This document shows, one piece after another, positions 1 through 8,927 of a DNA stretch of 54,599 nt. The position numbers and the translations under genes are program-made. Origin of the DNA: Amycolatopsis jejuensis (GTDB lineage: Bacteria > Actinomycetota > Actinomycetes > Mycobacteriales > Pseudonocardiaceae); NCBI RefSeq assembly GCF_000717335.1, contig NZ_JNYZ01000047.1:1-54599 (forward strand), in the 5' to 3' direction. The notes beneath the pieces are model-generated. The model had not been told where the DNA came from. It searched no databases and saw only the letters and a list, made by a program, of their open reading frames with translations. How positions within the stretch are numbered: the stretch's first letter is position 1; each line of letters opens with the position of its first letter.

Positions 1-158
1 TGCAACCTACACCGAGCGAACAATCCCGGTAGTCGTACTCGAACCCGCCCCGACCGCATAAGCAATCCGCAGGACAACCTTGCCACCAGGCATCCCCGAA
101 AGGCTCAGCTCGGCAGCGTGCCGGCGAAAGCGCGATTTGTACCGCTGCGTACCCGACC

Positions 159-599
159 GTGGTCCCGGCCCCGCGGCGGCGTCCCAGCGAACGATCCGTT
201 GCCCGCCGGGCCCGGCACCAGGAGATCGCGTCCTTCGGAATCGGAGTGACACTCGTCGAACCCGGCGTGGTGCGCACCGGCTTCCGCGACCGAAGCGCCG
301 AACTGGCCCATCCACTCACCGCCTACGACGGAACCCCGGCAGCAACCCTGCGCGAGGCGCCACCAGGCCCCGGCGACCCCGTCCTAATCGCAACGGCCAT
401 GGTCGAGAGCGCACGACACGACCCAGCACCCCGGAGGTTTGTCCTCGGCAGCGACGCCTACGCCTTTATGCACGACGCACTGACTGAGCGACTCGCCGAA
501 CACGAGGCAAAGCGGGAAAAGGCCGCAACCACGGACTGGGTAGCGAACCTGGATGATCCCCGTGATTCTGTCCGCGATCGCGAACTCCAGGCCGAGTAA
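159..599 (+). pseudogene. C-terminal remnant of a short-chain dehydrogenase
   Basis: Only the last third of a classical SDR is readable. From about 225 the frame reads EIASFGIGVTLVEPGVVRTGF, the segment that normally follows the YxxxK catalytic motif. It continues to a normal SDR tail (FVLGSDAYAFM, then a charged LTERLAEHEAKRE helix). The Rossmann GxxxGxG motif, the NAG motif and the catalytic Tyr-Lys are absent, and the sequence before about 225 does not look like SDR in any frame. A start at 159 is therefore only an open-frame boundary. It is probably inactive and left by a deletion. The window edge is 158 bases away, so a cut by the window itself is ruled out as the cause. Confidence 0.6.
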
Positions 600-894
600 T
601 CGGCACCCGCGCAGGCGACCAGCAGAGTTTGTTCGACCGCCGCCCGGTAGGGTTCGGCGCCTTGCGCAGCAAGGGAAACCCGAGGGGTCGCCGCGCAGTC
701 ACCAGCCGAACTCTCCGGCAACATCTGCGACCCTCGCGAGGTCGTCGACCATGCCCGCTCCGGCGTAAATGCTCGATGCGCCGACGAGTCCGTCGAACGC
801 TGCGGCGTAGATCGTCAGGGTGTTCGGCAAGCGCGGGTGGTCCAGCGAGAGGCCGCCGGGCTCGATGACCTCGGTCGCGCGGTGGGCTCCACGC

Positions 895-1215
895 CGCCCG
901 GCGTGAAGGAAACCTCGACATCGCCAACCTCCCGCCGAATTCGCGAGTTCTGGCACCGGAGAACGCGCCGGTCACCGATCGACCCTCGCAGCCGGCGCGA
1001 TCCTCATCGGGCGCACGAACCTGCCGACATGGCACTGCGGGCCGGCACCGCAGCAGCCCTCCACAACCCGTGGAACCGGCTCGCGCAGCCAGTGGGTCGA
1101 GCGGCGGGAAAGCCAGCGCGATCGGCTGGGCAACGACATCGGTGGCGCACCTGCGAAGCCCGGACCTGCCTGCCGCATCGCGTCGATCCGGCCCTCGGCA
1201 GGCCCGGCGCGTCAC
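895..1215 (+). pseudogene. Frameshifted remnant of an amidase-signature hydrolase
   Basis: Pieces of the amidase signature family follow each other in the right order but in three reading frames. They are GVKET near 900 (normally the catalytic Lys, VKE/D), AGAILIGRTNLPTW at 991-1035, NPWN at 1065, GSSGGKASAI at 1094 (the GGSSGG motif with the cis-Ser), and LGNDIGGAPAKPG at 1136 (normally GSDIGGS with the nucleophilic Ser). In the last motif the Ser is replaced by Ala. Several frameshifts and the lost nucleophile mean that no active enzyme can be made. Such hydrolases cleave amides or nitrile-derived amides. The flanks at 600-890 and 1216-1324 hold no recognisable gene. A minus-strand frame at 699-956 has coding-like composition but I cannot assign it. 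Confidence 0.5.
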
Positions 1216-1324
1216 CTACGTGTCCTCGCGCCCGAGATCCTGAGCGGAGCACATCCCCGTGCGCCCAGGTCGCCCGACGCAGTCCGGCGCTGTTTCGCGC
1301 GTCGTCGTCGCCGAGGTTCCCGCC

Positions 1325-1759
1325 TTACGGGAACTCGCAGCCGGGATTCGGCGCGTCTTCCGAAAGCGGCGCTCCGGCCGGATTGACATACAGCACATCG
1401 AGAATCAGCGGAACGGTCCCCTGATTCCGTCCGATGTGGACGTGCCCGGACCCGCTCGGCTCGGTGAGCGTTTGTCCCGCGGAGAAGATCCCATCCACTG
1501 AGCAGTCACTCAGGTTGTGGGTCAGCGTGCCCTGACGGACCGCCGCGTACAGCGTGCCGTCGTGCCAGTGCCAGCCGGTGGTGCCCCCGGGAGCCAGCTT
1601 GATCTCCCGGAGGATGTAGTCCTTACCCCCCAACGTGCTCTGCCAGACGATCGTTCCCGTGACGCCCTTGGGAGGCGTCGCGTCGGCGACAGCAGGAACA
1701 GCCACTGCGGCGGCGACGGTGGTGGCCGCCGCGACCGCGAGCCGGGAAAAAGATCTCAT
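1325..1759 (-). CDS. Secreted cupin-domain protein
   Basis: This is a 144-residue protein with a Sec signal peptide (hydrophobic AVAAATTVAAAVAVPAV core, probable cleavage after ADA near residue 27), so it acts outside the membrane. The mature part is one cupin barrel. GWHWHDGTLY at 62-71 gives the metal-binding HxH, and a second His pair (GHVHIG) lies near 105. Two cysteines (in LSDCS and at PGCEFP near the end) could form a disulfide. The start is supported by GAAAGGG-like purines (GAAAGGG) about 10 bases upstream of ATG. The cupin family covers enzymes and binding proteins, so the ligand or reaction is unknown. It stands alone, with decayed sequence on both sides. Confidence 0.75.
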   Translation of the reverse strand: MRSFSRLAVAAATTVAAAVAVPAVADATPPKGVTGTIVWQSTLGGKDYILREIKLAPGGTTGWHWHDGTLYAAVRQGTLTHNLSDCSVDGIFSAGQTLTEPSGSGHVHIGRNQGTVPLILDVLYVNPAGAPLSEDAPNPGCEFP

Positions 1760-3203
1760 GCCTGAAGAACCCTTTCATTCCAAGTCGGTGCACGTACCGT
1801 AGCCCTGCCTTGATCGGGACCGCGCCAACATTGCCCGTTGGTTCCCGTCGCCATGTCCGGTGACGCAAGAGGATGCGCTCACGTCCCGACGTGGCAGCGC
1901 TCGCGGTGGTGCTTCGGATGCATGGCTGTCGCTCGCGGCGCGGGTGTGGCCGTGGCATCGTAGCCCGCCCCTAAGTCTTGATCGGCTCGGCTCCTGTCAT
2001 TGGCAGGCAAGCAGGATTCGCCGGGTAAGTCCATTGAGGACTTTGGCATGGTCCTGCCACGGCCACCCAGCTCGCGACACGGCGCGAGATGGTCGTGGAT
2101 CGACCTATCGCATGATCGCCTTGATGTCTTGCCTTGCGCCTTTACGGCCTGGACCGCGTCGTAACGCGCTTTCGCGCACCCGACGCGCGCGGACTGTCCA
2201 GCCTGGTCGGCATGCGCGGACCGCACTGCTTCAACCCATTCCCGCGCACGCTCAGCCAAGTTCTGAACCTGTCGAACGTCAATCCGTCAAGTTCGACGAA
2301 CGGCCCTCCCCGCCAGCGCTGGAGAAGTGGGTGGCAAAACCATACCGACACCGCCGAGCAGAGCAGTGCCTCAGCTTTCCGGGGCCGCCTGCGCGCGTTC
2401 GTCCGCCGCAAAAGCCCCATAGCGGTCAAGCATCCACCGACTGTGCCAGCCTGCGATCCGCACTACCGCGGCCGTGCCAGGCTGAGCGCCTCGCCGGTCG
2501 CCGGGTTGCATGCCACCTCGCGCACGACGGCCCTTTCCCACAACCCGAATGACATCAACGTCGAAACTGCCGCGCTCATGGTTTGCGACACAACGGTGCC
2601 AACTCTCCGATGCGGACGCCGCAATCGGTCGACACCTGCGTGATCCGCCCGGTCCCGAAGTACGACATCTCCCGTGGTCGCCAACAGCGCTTTCAGCTCG
2701 GCCTCCCGAAGCACCGTCGGCGGGTTGTCCGGGATTTGGAAAACCTCCATCGCGGAGAACGGAGACGACTCGACGATGCCTTCCACACTATCGAGCCATT
2801 CGACAGAGCCGCGGCAAGTGCCGATAGTGCTTGGCAAGGTAATTGTGCGAGAGCGACGCACCGGAGCGAAGATTCGGCTGTTGCCGGAGATATTCGAAAT
2901 ACTACTTCGAGTTCGTGCGCCCGACGTCGGTGGCCATCATCGAGACATTCTCCTCCTCGATGACGGCCACGCTCGAGACGTAGGTGTCGATCGCGGCGTC
3001 TCGTGGCCTTCAGCTGCGTCCTCCGGGCCGAAACGAACCCCCTGAGGTCCGTGCGGGCTCCAGCGCGGTCACGGCATCAGTCGTACCCGGAAGATCCCTT
3101 GCATTCCAGCGCCGTGCTCCGCTCGAGCACCACCGGCGAGACCCGCCTCAAGATTGTCCAATGGCCGCAATTTCCCTGGTCAGATACCATAGGAAAGACC
3201 AGA
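1760..3203. other. Gene-poor stretch with possible transposase debris
   Basis: No intact gene is convincing here. On the minus strand at about 2130-2260 one frame reads AERAREWVEAVR and then RYDAVQAVKAQGKT. This resembles the helix-turn-helix lead of ISL3-type transposases (RYxxVQxLxAQGxS), but it degenerates at once. A minus-strand frame at 2463-2861 (contains VEWLDSVEGIVESS and a NPATGEAL tail) has protein-like composition but matches nothing I recognise. I read the stretch as decayed mobile and coding sequence. Confidence 0.35.
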
Positions 3204-3253
3204 TGGTGGGCCGGGTCGGGCTCGAACCGACGGCCAAAGGATTATGAGTCCTC
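3204..3253 (-). tRNA. Detached 3' half of a CAU-anticodon tRNA (attachment-site-like)
   Basis: Read on the minus strand, this gives an anticodon arm with loop CTCATAA (anticodon CAU), a variable region, a perfect T arm GTCGG-TTCGAAC-CCGAC, acceptor strand CCGGCCC, discriminator A and an encoded CCA. It is the 3' half of an elongator-Met or Ile2 tRNA. The 5' half is not adjacent. Instead there is a 10-bp perfect hairpin (3270-3295), and only at about 3333-3357 a stretch resembling a 5' half (GGCTGGTGGCTCAATCGGG). Integrative elements typically recombine in exactly this 3' half, so it is probably an att site copy or a tRNA split by about 80 bases. It is not expected to give a functional tRNA. 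Confidence 0.6.
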
Positions 3254-3269
3254 CTGGGCTGAGCGGTGT

Positions 3270-3295
3270 GCTGACCTGCGAAAATGCAGGTCAGC
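3270..3295. repeat. Perfect 10-bp inverted repeat beside the tRNA half
   Basis: GCTGACCTGC at 3270-3279 and GCAGGTCAGC at 3286-3295 are exact reverse complements around a 6-base loop (GAAAAT). The hairpin starts 17 bases from the broken edge of the tRNA anticodon arm. It fits a recombinase arm or core site at an integration junction. It could also act as a terminator-like hairpin, but no T-run follows. Confidence 0.6.
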
Positions 3296-3907
3296 GACGA
3301 GCATTCGAGGCAAGATCCCTTGGGTTTCGCAGGATCACCCGATTGAGCCACCAGCCGAGCCCCTCAGCGACGGCCTGCGGCCATCGTAGCGCCGGCCGGG
3401 GACGGTGAACCCGGACACGCTGCGCAACATCACGCACTCGACGTGCCGCGCATAAAGAAGATCTGCTCAAAGAGAACGCGCTGAGGCAGCGGAAGCCTAC
3501 GAGCCCCATTTCGGCGGTGTCTCCCGGGCACAGAACGCAACCGCTGTGCGGATTTCCCGGTTGGACATCCCCGATTCGGGGACGGCTCTCCGATTCTCAC
3601 CGCAAAGCATGCGCTAAGCCGATTTTTCCGGTGACACATCACCTGCCGTCCAGCACGACAAAGGACGCGCTCCGCCCGGTGGCAGACACCTCTCGGCTCA
3701 TTGATTGCGCATTGCGACAGTGCCACACTGCAAACTGGCGTCGCAGACGTGTTCGAGCCGGCCCGTTGCCGGATTGGTGATTGGGAGAGCCCGTAGCGAC
3801 GGCCGCATTGTCGAAATCCCCGTTCTCAAAGGAGAAACCATTCAACTCCACCGTGCCGTCCGCATGGCCCCGCGCGGCCTTTCCTGTCTCACGCACGGCC
3901 CCGAAAT
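3296..3907. other. Stretch with no recognisable gene
   Basis: Several short open frames exist on both strands. None has a ribosome binding site, a recognisable domain or consistent third-position bias. Apart from the tRNA-5'-like bases near 3333-3357, I see nothing in it. Confidence 0.5.
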
Positions 3908-4309
3908 TCAAGAATGCGCGCAACGTTGCTTGTCGATGTCCCACGTACCGCCACTGTCCAGGCAGTCGGTGAACTCCCGTTGCCCGTCGACCCACGCCTT
4001 ATGCCCAGCGCACACGTCATACTTCACCTCATCGCCGTCCCTGCACTGGTACCCGTAACGAGGCGGCTTGCGCGTCGGAGTCTTCCTGACAGTGGCAGGC
4101 TTTTTCGATGTCGGCACTGCCGCACTCGTACTGCTGGGAACCGGCGACACCGTCGTCGGCGGCGCGGATGGCTCGCTGACCGGTACCGAACTCGTCGGAA
4201 CGGGCGAATCAGGCGGCACCGGTGAACCGGGCACGACCCGCTGTCCCCCGCACCCCGCCACAGTCAGGGCGGCGGCGAGCATGAATCCGCAGAACCGCAA
4301 CCTCACCAT
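3908..4309 (-). CDS. Small lipoprotein with Pro/Ser/Thr-rich linker
   Basis: This is a 133-residue protein. The start at 4309 is chosen because GAGG lies 7 bases upstream and the product then begins with a normal lipoprotein signal: Arg residues, a hydrophobic segment and lipobox LTVAGC with the lipidated Cys at 20. A low-complexity linker rich in Pro, Ser, Thr and Val (about residues 25-75) is followed by a basic patch and a compact C-terminal segment with four Cys (YGYQC, YDVC, FTDC, KQRC), likely two disulfides. It should sit on the outer face of the membrane. The family is not recognised. It lies between the decayed left flank and the catabolic locus and has no obvious link to it. Confidence 0.7.
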   Translation of the reverse strand: MVRLRFCGFMLAAALTVAGCGGQRVVPGSPVPPDSPVPTSSVPVSEPSAPPTTVSPVPSSTSAAVPTSKKPATVRKTPTRKPPRYGYQCRDGDEVKYDVCAGHKAWVDGQREFTDCLDSGGTWDIDKQRCAHS

Positions 4310-4468
4310 CTGACAACCTCGGCCAACTCGGCGACAAGACTGCCCGGCAAGTCGAAACCGGCGCGGCGAACGCAACAACGACGCGCATTACGTCACCAGA
4401 TCGCAATCACCTTCCGGCGACGGCGCGACAACCAGACCCAGGCGAGCGCCCCGTCATCAGCGCAACAC

Positions 4469-6487
4469 TCACAGTTCCAGGGCGCGGTAAGTCGCCTCCT
4501 CGATCGCTCGGGCGGCGTCCAGCTCCGCAGCCACATTCGCGCCACCGATCAGCGTCGCCTTAATGCCAAGGGCAAGCAACTCGTCATAGAGGCCGGACTG
4601 GCTTTCCTGCCCCGCACACAGCACGACAGAGTCGACCCCAGCGCACCGCGATTCACCGTCCACCGTGTAATGCAGGCCGGCATCGTCGATCCGGTCGTAG
4701 GAGGCACCCACGACCATCCGCACGCCGGCATCACGCAGCTTCGACTTCAGGATCCACCCGGTCGTCTTGCCGAGCCCGGCTCCCATCCGCTCGTTCTTGC
4801 GCTGAAACATCGTGATCTCACGCGGCCGCGACCGGCGGCGTGGCGCTGTGACGCCACCCGGCGACTGCTGCTCCGGGTCGATACCCCACGCTTCGTAGAA
4901 GGCCTGCGGATCCACCGACTCCCGAGGATCACCCGCGAGGAACTCGGCAACGTCGAAACCCACGCCGCCGGCGCCGACGATCGCCACCCGCCGACCGGCT
5001 GACGCCTCTCCGCTGAGCACTGCGTCGTAGGTGTGCACCATCGGGTGCCCGACGCCCTCGATGGCCGGTATCCGCGGCCGCACACCCGCTGCCACGACGA
5101 CCGAATCGAAGCGATCCGCGGCGAGACGCTCGACCGTAGCGCGCGTGGCAAGCCGCACGTCCACGCCGAGCTTGGCCAGGCGAACACGGAAATACCGCAG
5201 CATCTCGTCGAACTCAGACTTGCCCGGCACCACCCGCGCGAGGTTCAGCTGGCCGCCGATCCGATCGTCCTGTTCGAACAGGACGACCTGATGACCCCGT
5301 TCGGCCGCGTTGATCGCATACGTCAGCCCGGCCGGGCCAGCGCCGACGACGGCCACCGTCTTGGGCCGGACTGCCGGCCGGGAGACCAGTTCCAGCTCCC
5401 GGCCCGCGAAAGGGTTCACCAAGCAGGTGACCGGCTGCTCGCTGAACATCCGATCGAGACACGACTGATTGCACGCGATGCACGTGTTGATATCCTCGGC
5501 CCGCCCCTCCTTGACCTTGAGGGGAAAATCGGGATCCGCGAGAAACGGCCGGGCCATCAGCACCAGGTCGGCGTGCCCGTCGGCGAGCAGCTGTTCGCCG
5601 ACCTCCGGCTTGTTGACCCTGATCGCACCGATGACCGGAATGGTCACGGCCCGCTTGATCCGGCTGCCAGCGAACGCCCACGCCGCACGCGGAACACTGG
5701 CCGCGATGGTCGGGATCCGCGATTCGTGCCAGCCGACCCCGACATCGAGCGCGTCCGCTCCCGCTGCCTCCGCGATGCGGGCCATCTCGACGGTCTCCGC
5801 GGCAGTGAATCCGCCTTCCACCAGGTCGATCGCCGACATCCGCCAGATGATGGGGAACCCCGCACCGACAGCGGCTCGCATCGCGGCGATGATCTCCCGC
5901 GCGAGCCGCGTCCGGTTCTCGAAGCTGCCGCCGAACTCGTCGTCGCGGTCGTTGGTGAGTCCGGCGAGGAACTCGTTGATGAGATACCCCTCGCCGGCCA
6001 TCACCTCCACGCCGTCGAAACCGGCCTCCCGAGCCAAGCGGGCAGCGACGCCGAAGTCCGCCACCGTCTGCCAGACCTCGCCGGCCGAAAGCCGTCGCGG
6101 ACTGAACCTGTTGATCCGCGCCTGCGCACTGGACGGGCCCACGCAGTCCTCGTGCTTGCCGTAGCGGCCGGCGTGCAGCAACTGCACCGCGATTCGTCCA
6201 CCGGCATCGTGTACCGCTGCCGCGATCCGCCGGTAGTCGTCGAGCGGTGCGTCCTCGTTCAGCACCGCCGAGTCATGGTCCATCCGGCCGGCCGCATTGG
6301 GCGCGATGCCATTGGTGATCAGCAGTGCCGCACCGCCACGGGCCCGGCGGGCGAAGAAGGCCATCTGGCGCTCCACCGGACGGTCGAGCGTGTCCAGCCG
6401 CGTGTGCATCCCGCCCATGACCATCCGGTTCGGCAACCGGAGGGAGCCGATGGTGATGGGTTCCAGAAGCCGGGCGAACTGCTCCAT
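4469..6487 (-). CDS. 2,4-dienoyl-CoA reductase-type flavoprotein (FadH/OYE family)
   Basis: At 672 residues this is the same length as E. coli FadH. An N-terminal old-yellow-enzyme TIM barrel binds FMN. Catalytic Tyr168 lies in GEGYLINEF and His254 in GWHESRIPTIA, both as in FadH. A 4Fe-4S site follows with Cys336, 339, 343 and 355 (CIACNQSC...VTCLVNP). Next is a pyridine-nucleotide/FAD Rossmann domain (VVGAGPAG near 390, then a second NAD(P) site IVGAGGVGFD). Such enzymes reduce the 2,4-diene of unsaturated acyl-CoAs, or conjugated enones, with NAD(P)H in the cytoplasm. The start at 6487 has GGAGG 5 bases upstream; the frame extends a further 36 bases without support. It is divergent from the SDR at 6618, and a shared 34-bp operator lies between them. 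Confidence 0.9.
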   Translation of the reverse strand: MEQFARLLEPITIGSLRLPNRMVMGGMHTRLDTLDRPVERQMAFFARRARGGAALLITNGIAPNAAGRMDHDSAVLNEDAPLDDYRRIAAAVHDAGGRIAVQLLHAGRYGKHEDCVGPSSAQARINRFSPRRLSAGEVWQTVADFGVAARLAREAGFDGVEVMAGEGYLINEFLAGLTNDRDDEFGGSFENRTRLAREIIAAMRAAVGAGFPIIWRMSAIDLVEGGFTAAETVEMARIAEAAGADALDVGVGWHESRIPTIAASVPRAAWAFAGSRIKRAVTIPVIGAIRVNKPEVGEQLLADGHADLVLMARPFLADPDFPLKVKEGRAEDINTCIACNQSCLDRMFSEQPVTCLVNPFAGRELELVSRPAVRPKTVAVVGAGPAGLTYAINAAERGHQVVLFEQDDRIGGQLNLARVVPGKSEFDEMLRYFRVRLAKLGVDVRLATRATVERLAADRFDSVVVAAGVRPRIPAIEGVGHPMVHTYDAVLSGEASAGRRVAIVGAGGVGFDVAEFLAGDPRESVDPQAFYEAWGIDPEQQSPGGVTAPRRRSRPREITMFQRKNERMGAGLGKTTGWILKSKLRDAGVRMVVGASYDRIDDAGLHYTVDGESRCAGVDSVVLCAGQESQSGLYDELLALGIKATLIGGANVAAELDAARAIEEATYRALEL

Positions 6488-6546
6488 CAGACCTCCGCGT
6501 CGCGACATGTCCCAGGCAAGCATTGCTGCCGCAAGCTATCATTTCT

Positions 6547-6580
6547 CAACCGAACGTTCAAGTATCATCCTGGTGGTTGA
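6547..6580. promoter_or_regulatory. 34-bp composite operator, copy 1 (divergent 6487/6618)
   Basis: Two 15-bp sites 4 bp apart: CAACCGAACGTTCAA, then GTAT, then CATCCTGGTGGTTGA. The pattern is CNACY-N5-RNYGA twice, as in seven other intergenic regions of this locus. TTGATC (6577-6582, rightward) and TTGAGA (6544-6549 complement, leftward) overlap its two edges, so both divergent genes could be controlled. It is one of the more degenerate copies. Confidence 0.55.
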
Positions 6581-6617
6581 TCTTTTATCCGACACTGGAA
6601 CGAACTGGAGTCTTGGC

Positions 6618-7442
6618 ATGGTTATTCAGCTGTCCCGGGGCCGGCTGGCCGTGGTCACCGGAGGATCGAACGGCATCGGACGGGCACTGGCCGAGGCGCT
6701 GACCACGCGAGGACTGCGCGTGGTTTCCCTCGACCGGGAGACCCGGGCGGAATCCGGCGATCAGGTGCACGAGGTAAGCGTGGATGTGCGGGACGGCGCG
6801 GCGATGTCGGCGGCGGCGCGGCGGATCGGCGACGAGTTCGGGGCGGTCGATCTGTTGTGCTGCAACGCCGGTGTCGGACTACCGCGCATCCCCTTGTGGC
6901 AGGTGGACGCTGCCGACGCGGATCGCGTGTGGCGCGTCAATGTTTCCGGCATGCTCAACAGCGTCAGGGCATTCGTCCCATCAATGGTCCAGCAAGGCAG
7001 CGGGCACGTGCTCACCACCTGCTCATACCTGGGACTTTCGATCAAGCCCGGCGGCGGCAACGGGGTTTACGCGGCGAGCAAACATGCCGTCGCAGCCCTC
7101 TCCGAGAGCCTTGCGAACGAGTTCGCGGCGCTGGGCATCGACATCGGGGTGACGTGCCTGTGCCCCGGACCGGTCTCCACGAAGTTGCTCGAGGACGCTC
7201 ACGCACCCGCACGCCCGTCGATCCGGGCGTCCTGGCCGGACCGGGTCGACATCGGCCTGTCCGAGCTGTCGCCGGCCTCCGTTGCCGAGACCGCACTCGA
7301 CGCCGTGGAGCGCGGCGCGCACTACGCAGTGACCGGACGAGACGCGGCCGAGTTCGTGATCGGCCGACTCAATGCCCAGGCCACGGACGTGGCACGGTTC
7401 TGGGACACAGCCGCCCCGCGTGGACCATACTTCAACTTATGA
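6618..7442 (+). CDS. Short-chain dehydrogenase/reductase
   Basis: This is a 274-residue classical SDR, cytoplasmic and NAD(P)-dependent. It has a cofactor motif TGGSNGIGRA near residues 14-23, the structural CNAG motif, catalytic YAASK (Tyr-x3-Lys) after the PGGGNGV segment, and PGPVSTKLL after it. Acidic Asp at the end of beta-2 (VVSLDRE) suggests NAD(H) preference. The ATG at 6618 is the first in-frame start downstream of the operator at 6547-6580. The upstream frame belongs to the shadow of the reductase. Its TGA stop lies inside the palindrome of the next operator. It probably oxidises a hydroxyl or reduces a ketone of the pathway intermediate; the substrate is unknown. Confidence 0.85.
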   Translation: MVIQLSRGRLAVVTGGSNGIGRALAEALTTRGLRVVSLDRETRAESGDQVHEVSVDVRDGAAMSAAARRIGDEFGAVDLLCCNAGVGLPRIPLWQVDAADADRVWRVNVSGMLNSVRAFVPSMVQQGSGHVLTTCSYLGLSIKPGGGNGVYAASKHAVAALSESLANEFAALGIDIGVTCLCPGPVSTKLLEDAHAPARPSIRASWPDRVDIGLSELSPASVAETALDAVERGAHYAVTGRDAAEFVIGRLNAQATDVARFWDTAAPRGPYFNL

Positions 7443-7465
7443 GTTGAAAGCCGATCGCATGGTTG
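7432..7465. promoter_or_regulatory. 34-bp composite operator, copy 2, with promoter for 7564
   Basis: On the minus strand it reads CAACCATGCGATCGG, CTTT, CAACTCATAAGTTGA. On the plus strand the outer site is a perfect TTCAACT-TATG-AGTTGAA palindrome (7431-7448). The inner site overlaps a consensus -35 TTGACA (7463-7468), followed after exactly 17 bases by -10 TAGGTT (7486-7491). This places the operator directly over the upstream part of the promoter of the 7564-14247 operon. Confidence 0.75.
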
Positions 7466-7563
7466 ACATTGACAAGCGCCGGGAATAGGTTGTGCCCGTC
7501 GGTGGCAGCCGTCACACACCGCGGGGCGCACTGTTGCTCCCATCTCCCAGAGAGGGCGTGGTC

Positions 7564-8898
7564 ATGGCACGTCAGGTCCCGAACGGCAGGCAGCGCATGT
7601 CCAAGCGGGTCGCGATCTCGAGCTTCGTGGGAAACTGCATCGAGCTGTACGACTTCGTCATTTACGGCACGGCTGCCGGGCTGGTATTCGGCCACGCGTA
7701 CTTTCCCGCGCTGGGCGCTGCCGGCGGGACGATCGCGGCGCTGGCCACCCAGGCAGTGGCATTCCTTCTCCGCCCGGCAGGGGCGATCCTCTTCGGTCAC
7801 TTCGGCGATCGGCTCGGCCGGAAGAAAACCCTCGTCATAACGCTGCTGATGATGGGCGGCGCCACGACACTGGTCGGCGTACTTCCCACCAGCAGCCAAA
7901 TCGGCGTCGCGGCCCCCATTGCGCTCCTGCTGCTGCGCATGCTGCAGGGACTCGCAGCCGGCGGTGAATGGGCTGGGGCCACGCTGTTTTCGTCAGAGAA
8001 CGCGCCTGCGCACAGCCGCGGGTTCTGGTCCTCGATTGCGACGGCGGGTGCCGGCGTCTCGGTGGTACTCGGCACCCTCGTCTTCAGTATCTGCAGCTCG
8101 ACGATGAGTGACGACGCCTTCAACAGCATCGGCTGGCGCATCCCGTTCCTCGTCGCCGCTCCGCTCATCGTACTGGGCCTGTACATCCGGCTGAAGCTCG
8201 CGGAAACGCCGGTATTCAAGAACGAAGCCGTCGAGCGAGGCGTGGCGAAGGCGCCCTTCGTCGAAGCGCTGAAAAGCCAGCCGCGGCAAATCCTTTTCGG
8301 TTCCGGGATCCCGGTCATCCTCTTCGCCTTCTACTACATCGCCGCGACGTATCTGCCCAACTACGGCACCACCCATCTCGGCCTGCATCGCACGTCGGTC
8401 TTCGTGGTCATCGTCATCGGCGGGACCGCGTACACCATCGGCGTGCTGCTCGGCGGGGCGCTGTCGGACCGGTTCGGGCGGCGGCCGACGCTGGTGTTCG
8501 CCCTCGCCTTCGGCGTGGTGTGGTCGCTGCTGCTCTTCCCCTTGCTCAAGCAAGCGTCCATCGCGGCCTTCGGGATCGGCGTCACGGTCACGATGATCAT
8601 TTCGGCGCTGGGCAACGGTCCGCTGGGCGGGCTGTACACCGAACAATTCCGGACGCGTTATCGCTACACGGCAACGGCCGTCTGCTACAACGGCGCCGGA
8701 ATTCTCGGCGGAGGTGTCGCACCGTTGCTGGGTGCCGTTCTCGTGGCCTCCTACGGCACGTTTGCGTTCGGCCTCCTCCTGGCCATTTTCAGCGTGCTGA
8801 GCCTGGTGTGCGCCATCGGGATGGGAGAAACCCGGGGACGCCGCCTGGAAAACGTCGCGGCGCCGGCTCGGTCCACCACCCCGGAAAACCTTCACTGA
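7564..8898 (+). CDS. MHS-family metabolite:H+ symporter
   Basis: This is a 444-residue major facilitator of the metabolite:H+ symporter group (ShiA/ProP/KgtP relatives). It has about 12 membrane segments. The N-terminal signature NCIELYDFVIYGTAA is typical of the group. Loop 2-3 carries the GHFGDRLGRKK motif and the mid-protein loop GGALSDRFGRRP. Family members import carboxylates and zwitterions with protons, so it likely brings in the substrate or a related acid. The ATG at 7564 is used; the open frame extends upstream without support. It is the first gene of a plus-strand operon with an excellent promoter about 75 bases upstream. Confidence 0.88.
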   Translation: MARQVPNGRQRMSKRVAISSFVGNCIELYDFVIYGTAAGLVFGHAYFPALGAAGGTIAALATQAVAFLLRPAGAILFGHFGDRLGRKKTLVITLLMMGGATTLVGVLPTSSQIGVAAPIALLLLRMLQGLAAGGEWAGATLFSSENAPAHSRGFWSSIATAGAGVSVVLGTLVFSICSSTMSDDAFNSIGWRIPFLVAAPLIVLGLYIRLKLAETPVFKNEAVERGVAKAPFVEALKSQPRQILFGSGIPVILFAFYYIAATYLPNYGTTHLGLHRTSVFVVIVIGGTAYTIGVLLGGALSDRFGRRPTLVFALAFGVVWSLLLFPLLKQASIAAFGIGVTVTMIISALGNGPLGGLYTEQFRTRYRYTATAVCYNGAGILGGGVAPLLGAVLVASYGTFAFGLLLAIFSVLSLVCAIGMGETRGRRLENVAAPARSTTPENLH

Positions 8899-8927
8899 CC
8901 AGCAGAACGACCAGAACGGAGGCAGCG

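Noticed and set aside
2984..3247. Open frame ending MVGRVGLEPTAKGL
   Set aside because: The end is the well-known spurious antisense translation of a tRNA 3' half. The real feature is the tRNA remnant at 3204-3253.
3639..3995. 118-codon minus-strand frame next to the lipoprotein gene
   Set aside because: No ribosome site, no recognisable domain, and it overlaps the lipoprotein 3' end in another frame.
6297..6617. N-terminal extension of the SDR at 6618 in the same frame
   Set aside because: The extension is antisense to the FadH-like gene and crosses the divergent promoter and operator. The SDR fold begins normally at ATG 6618.
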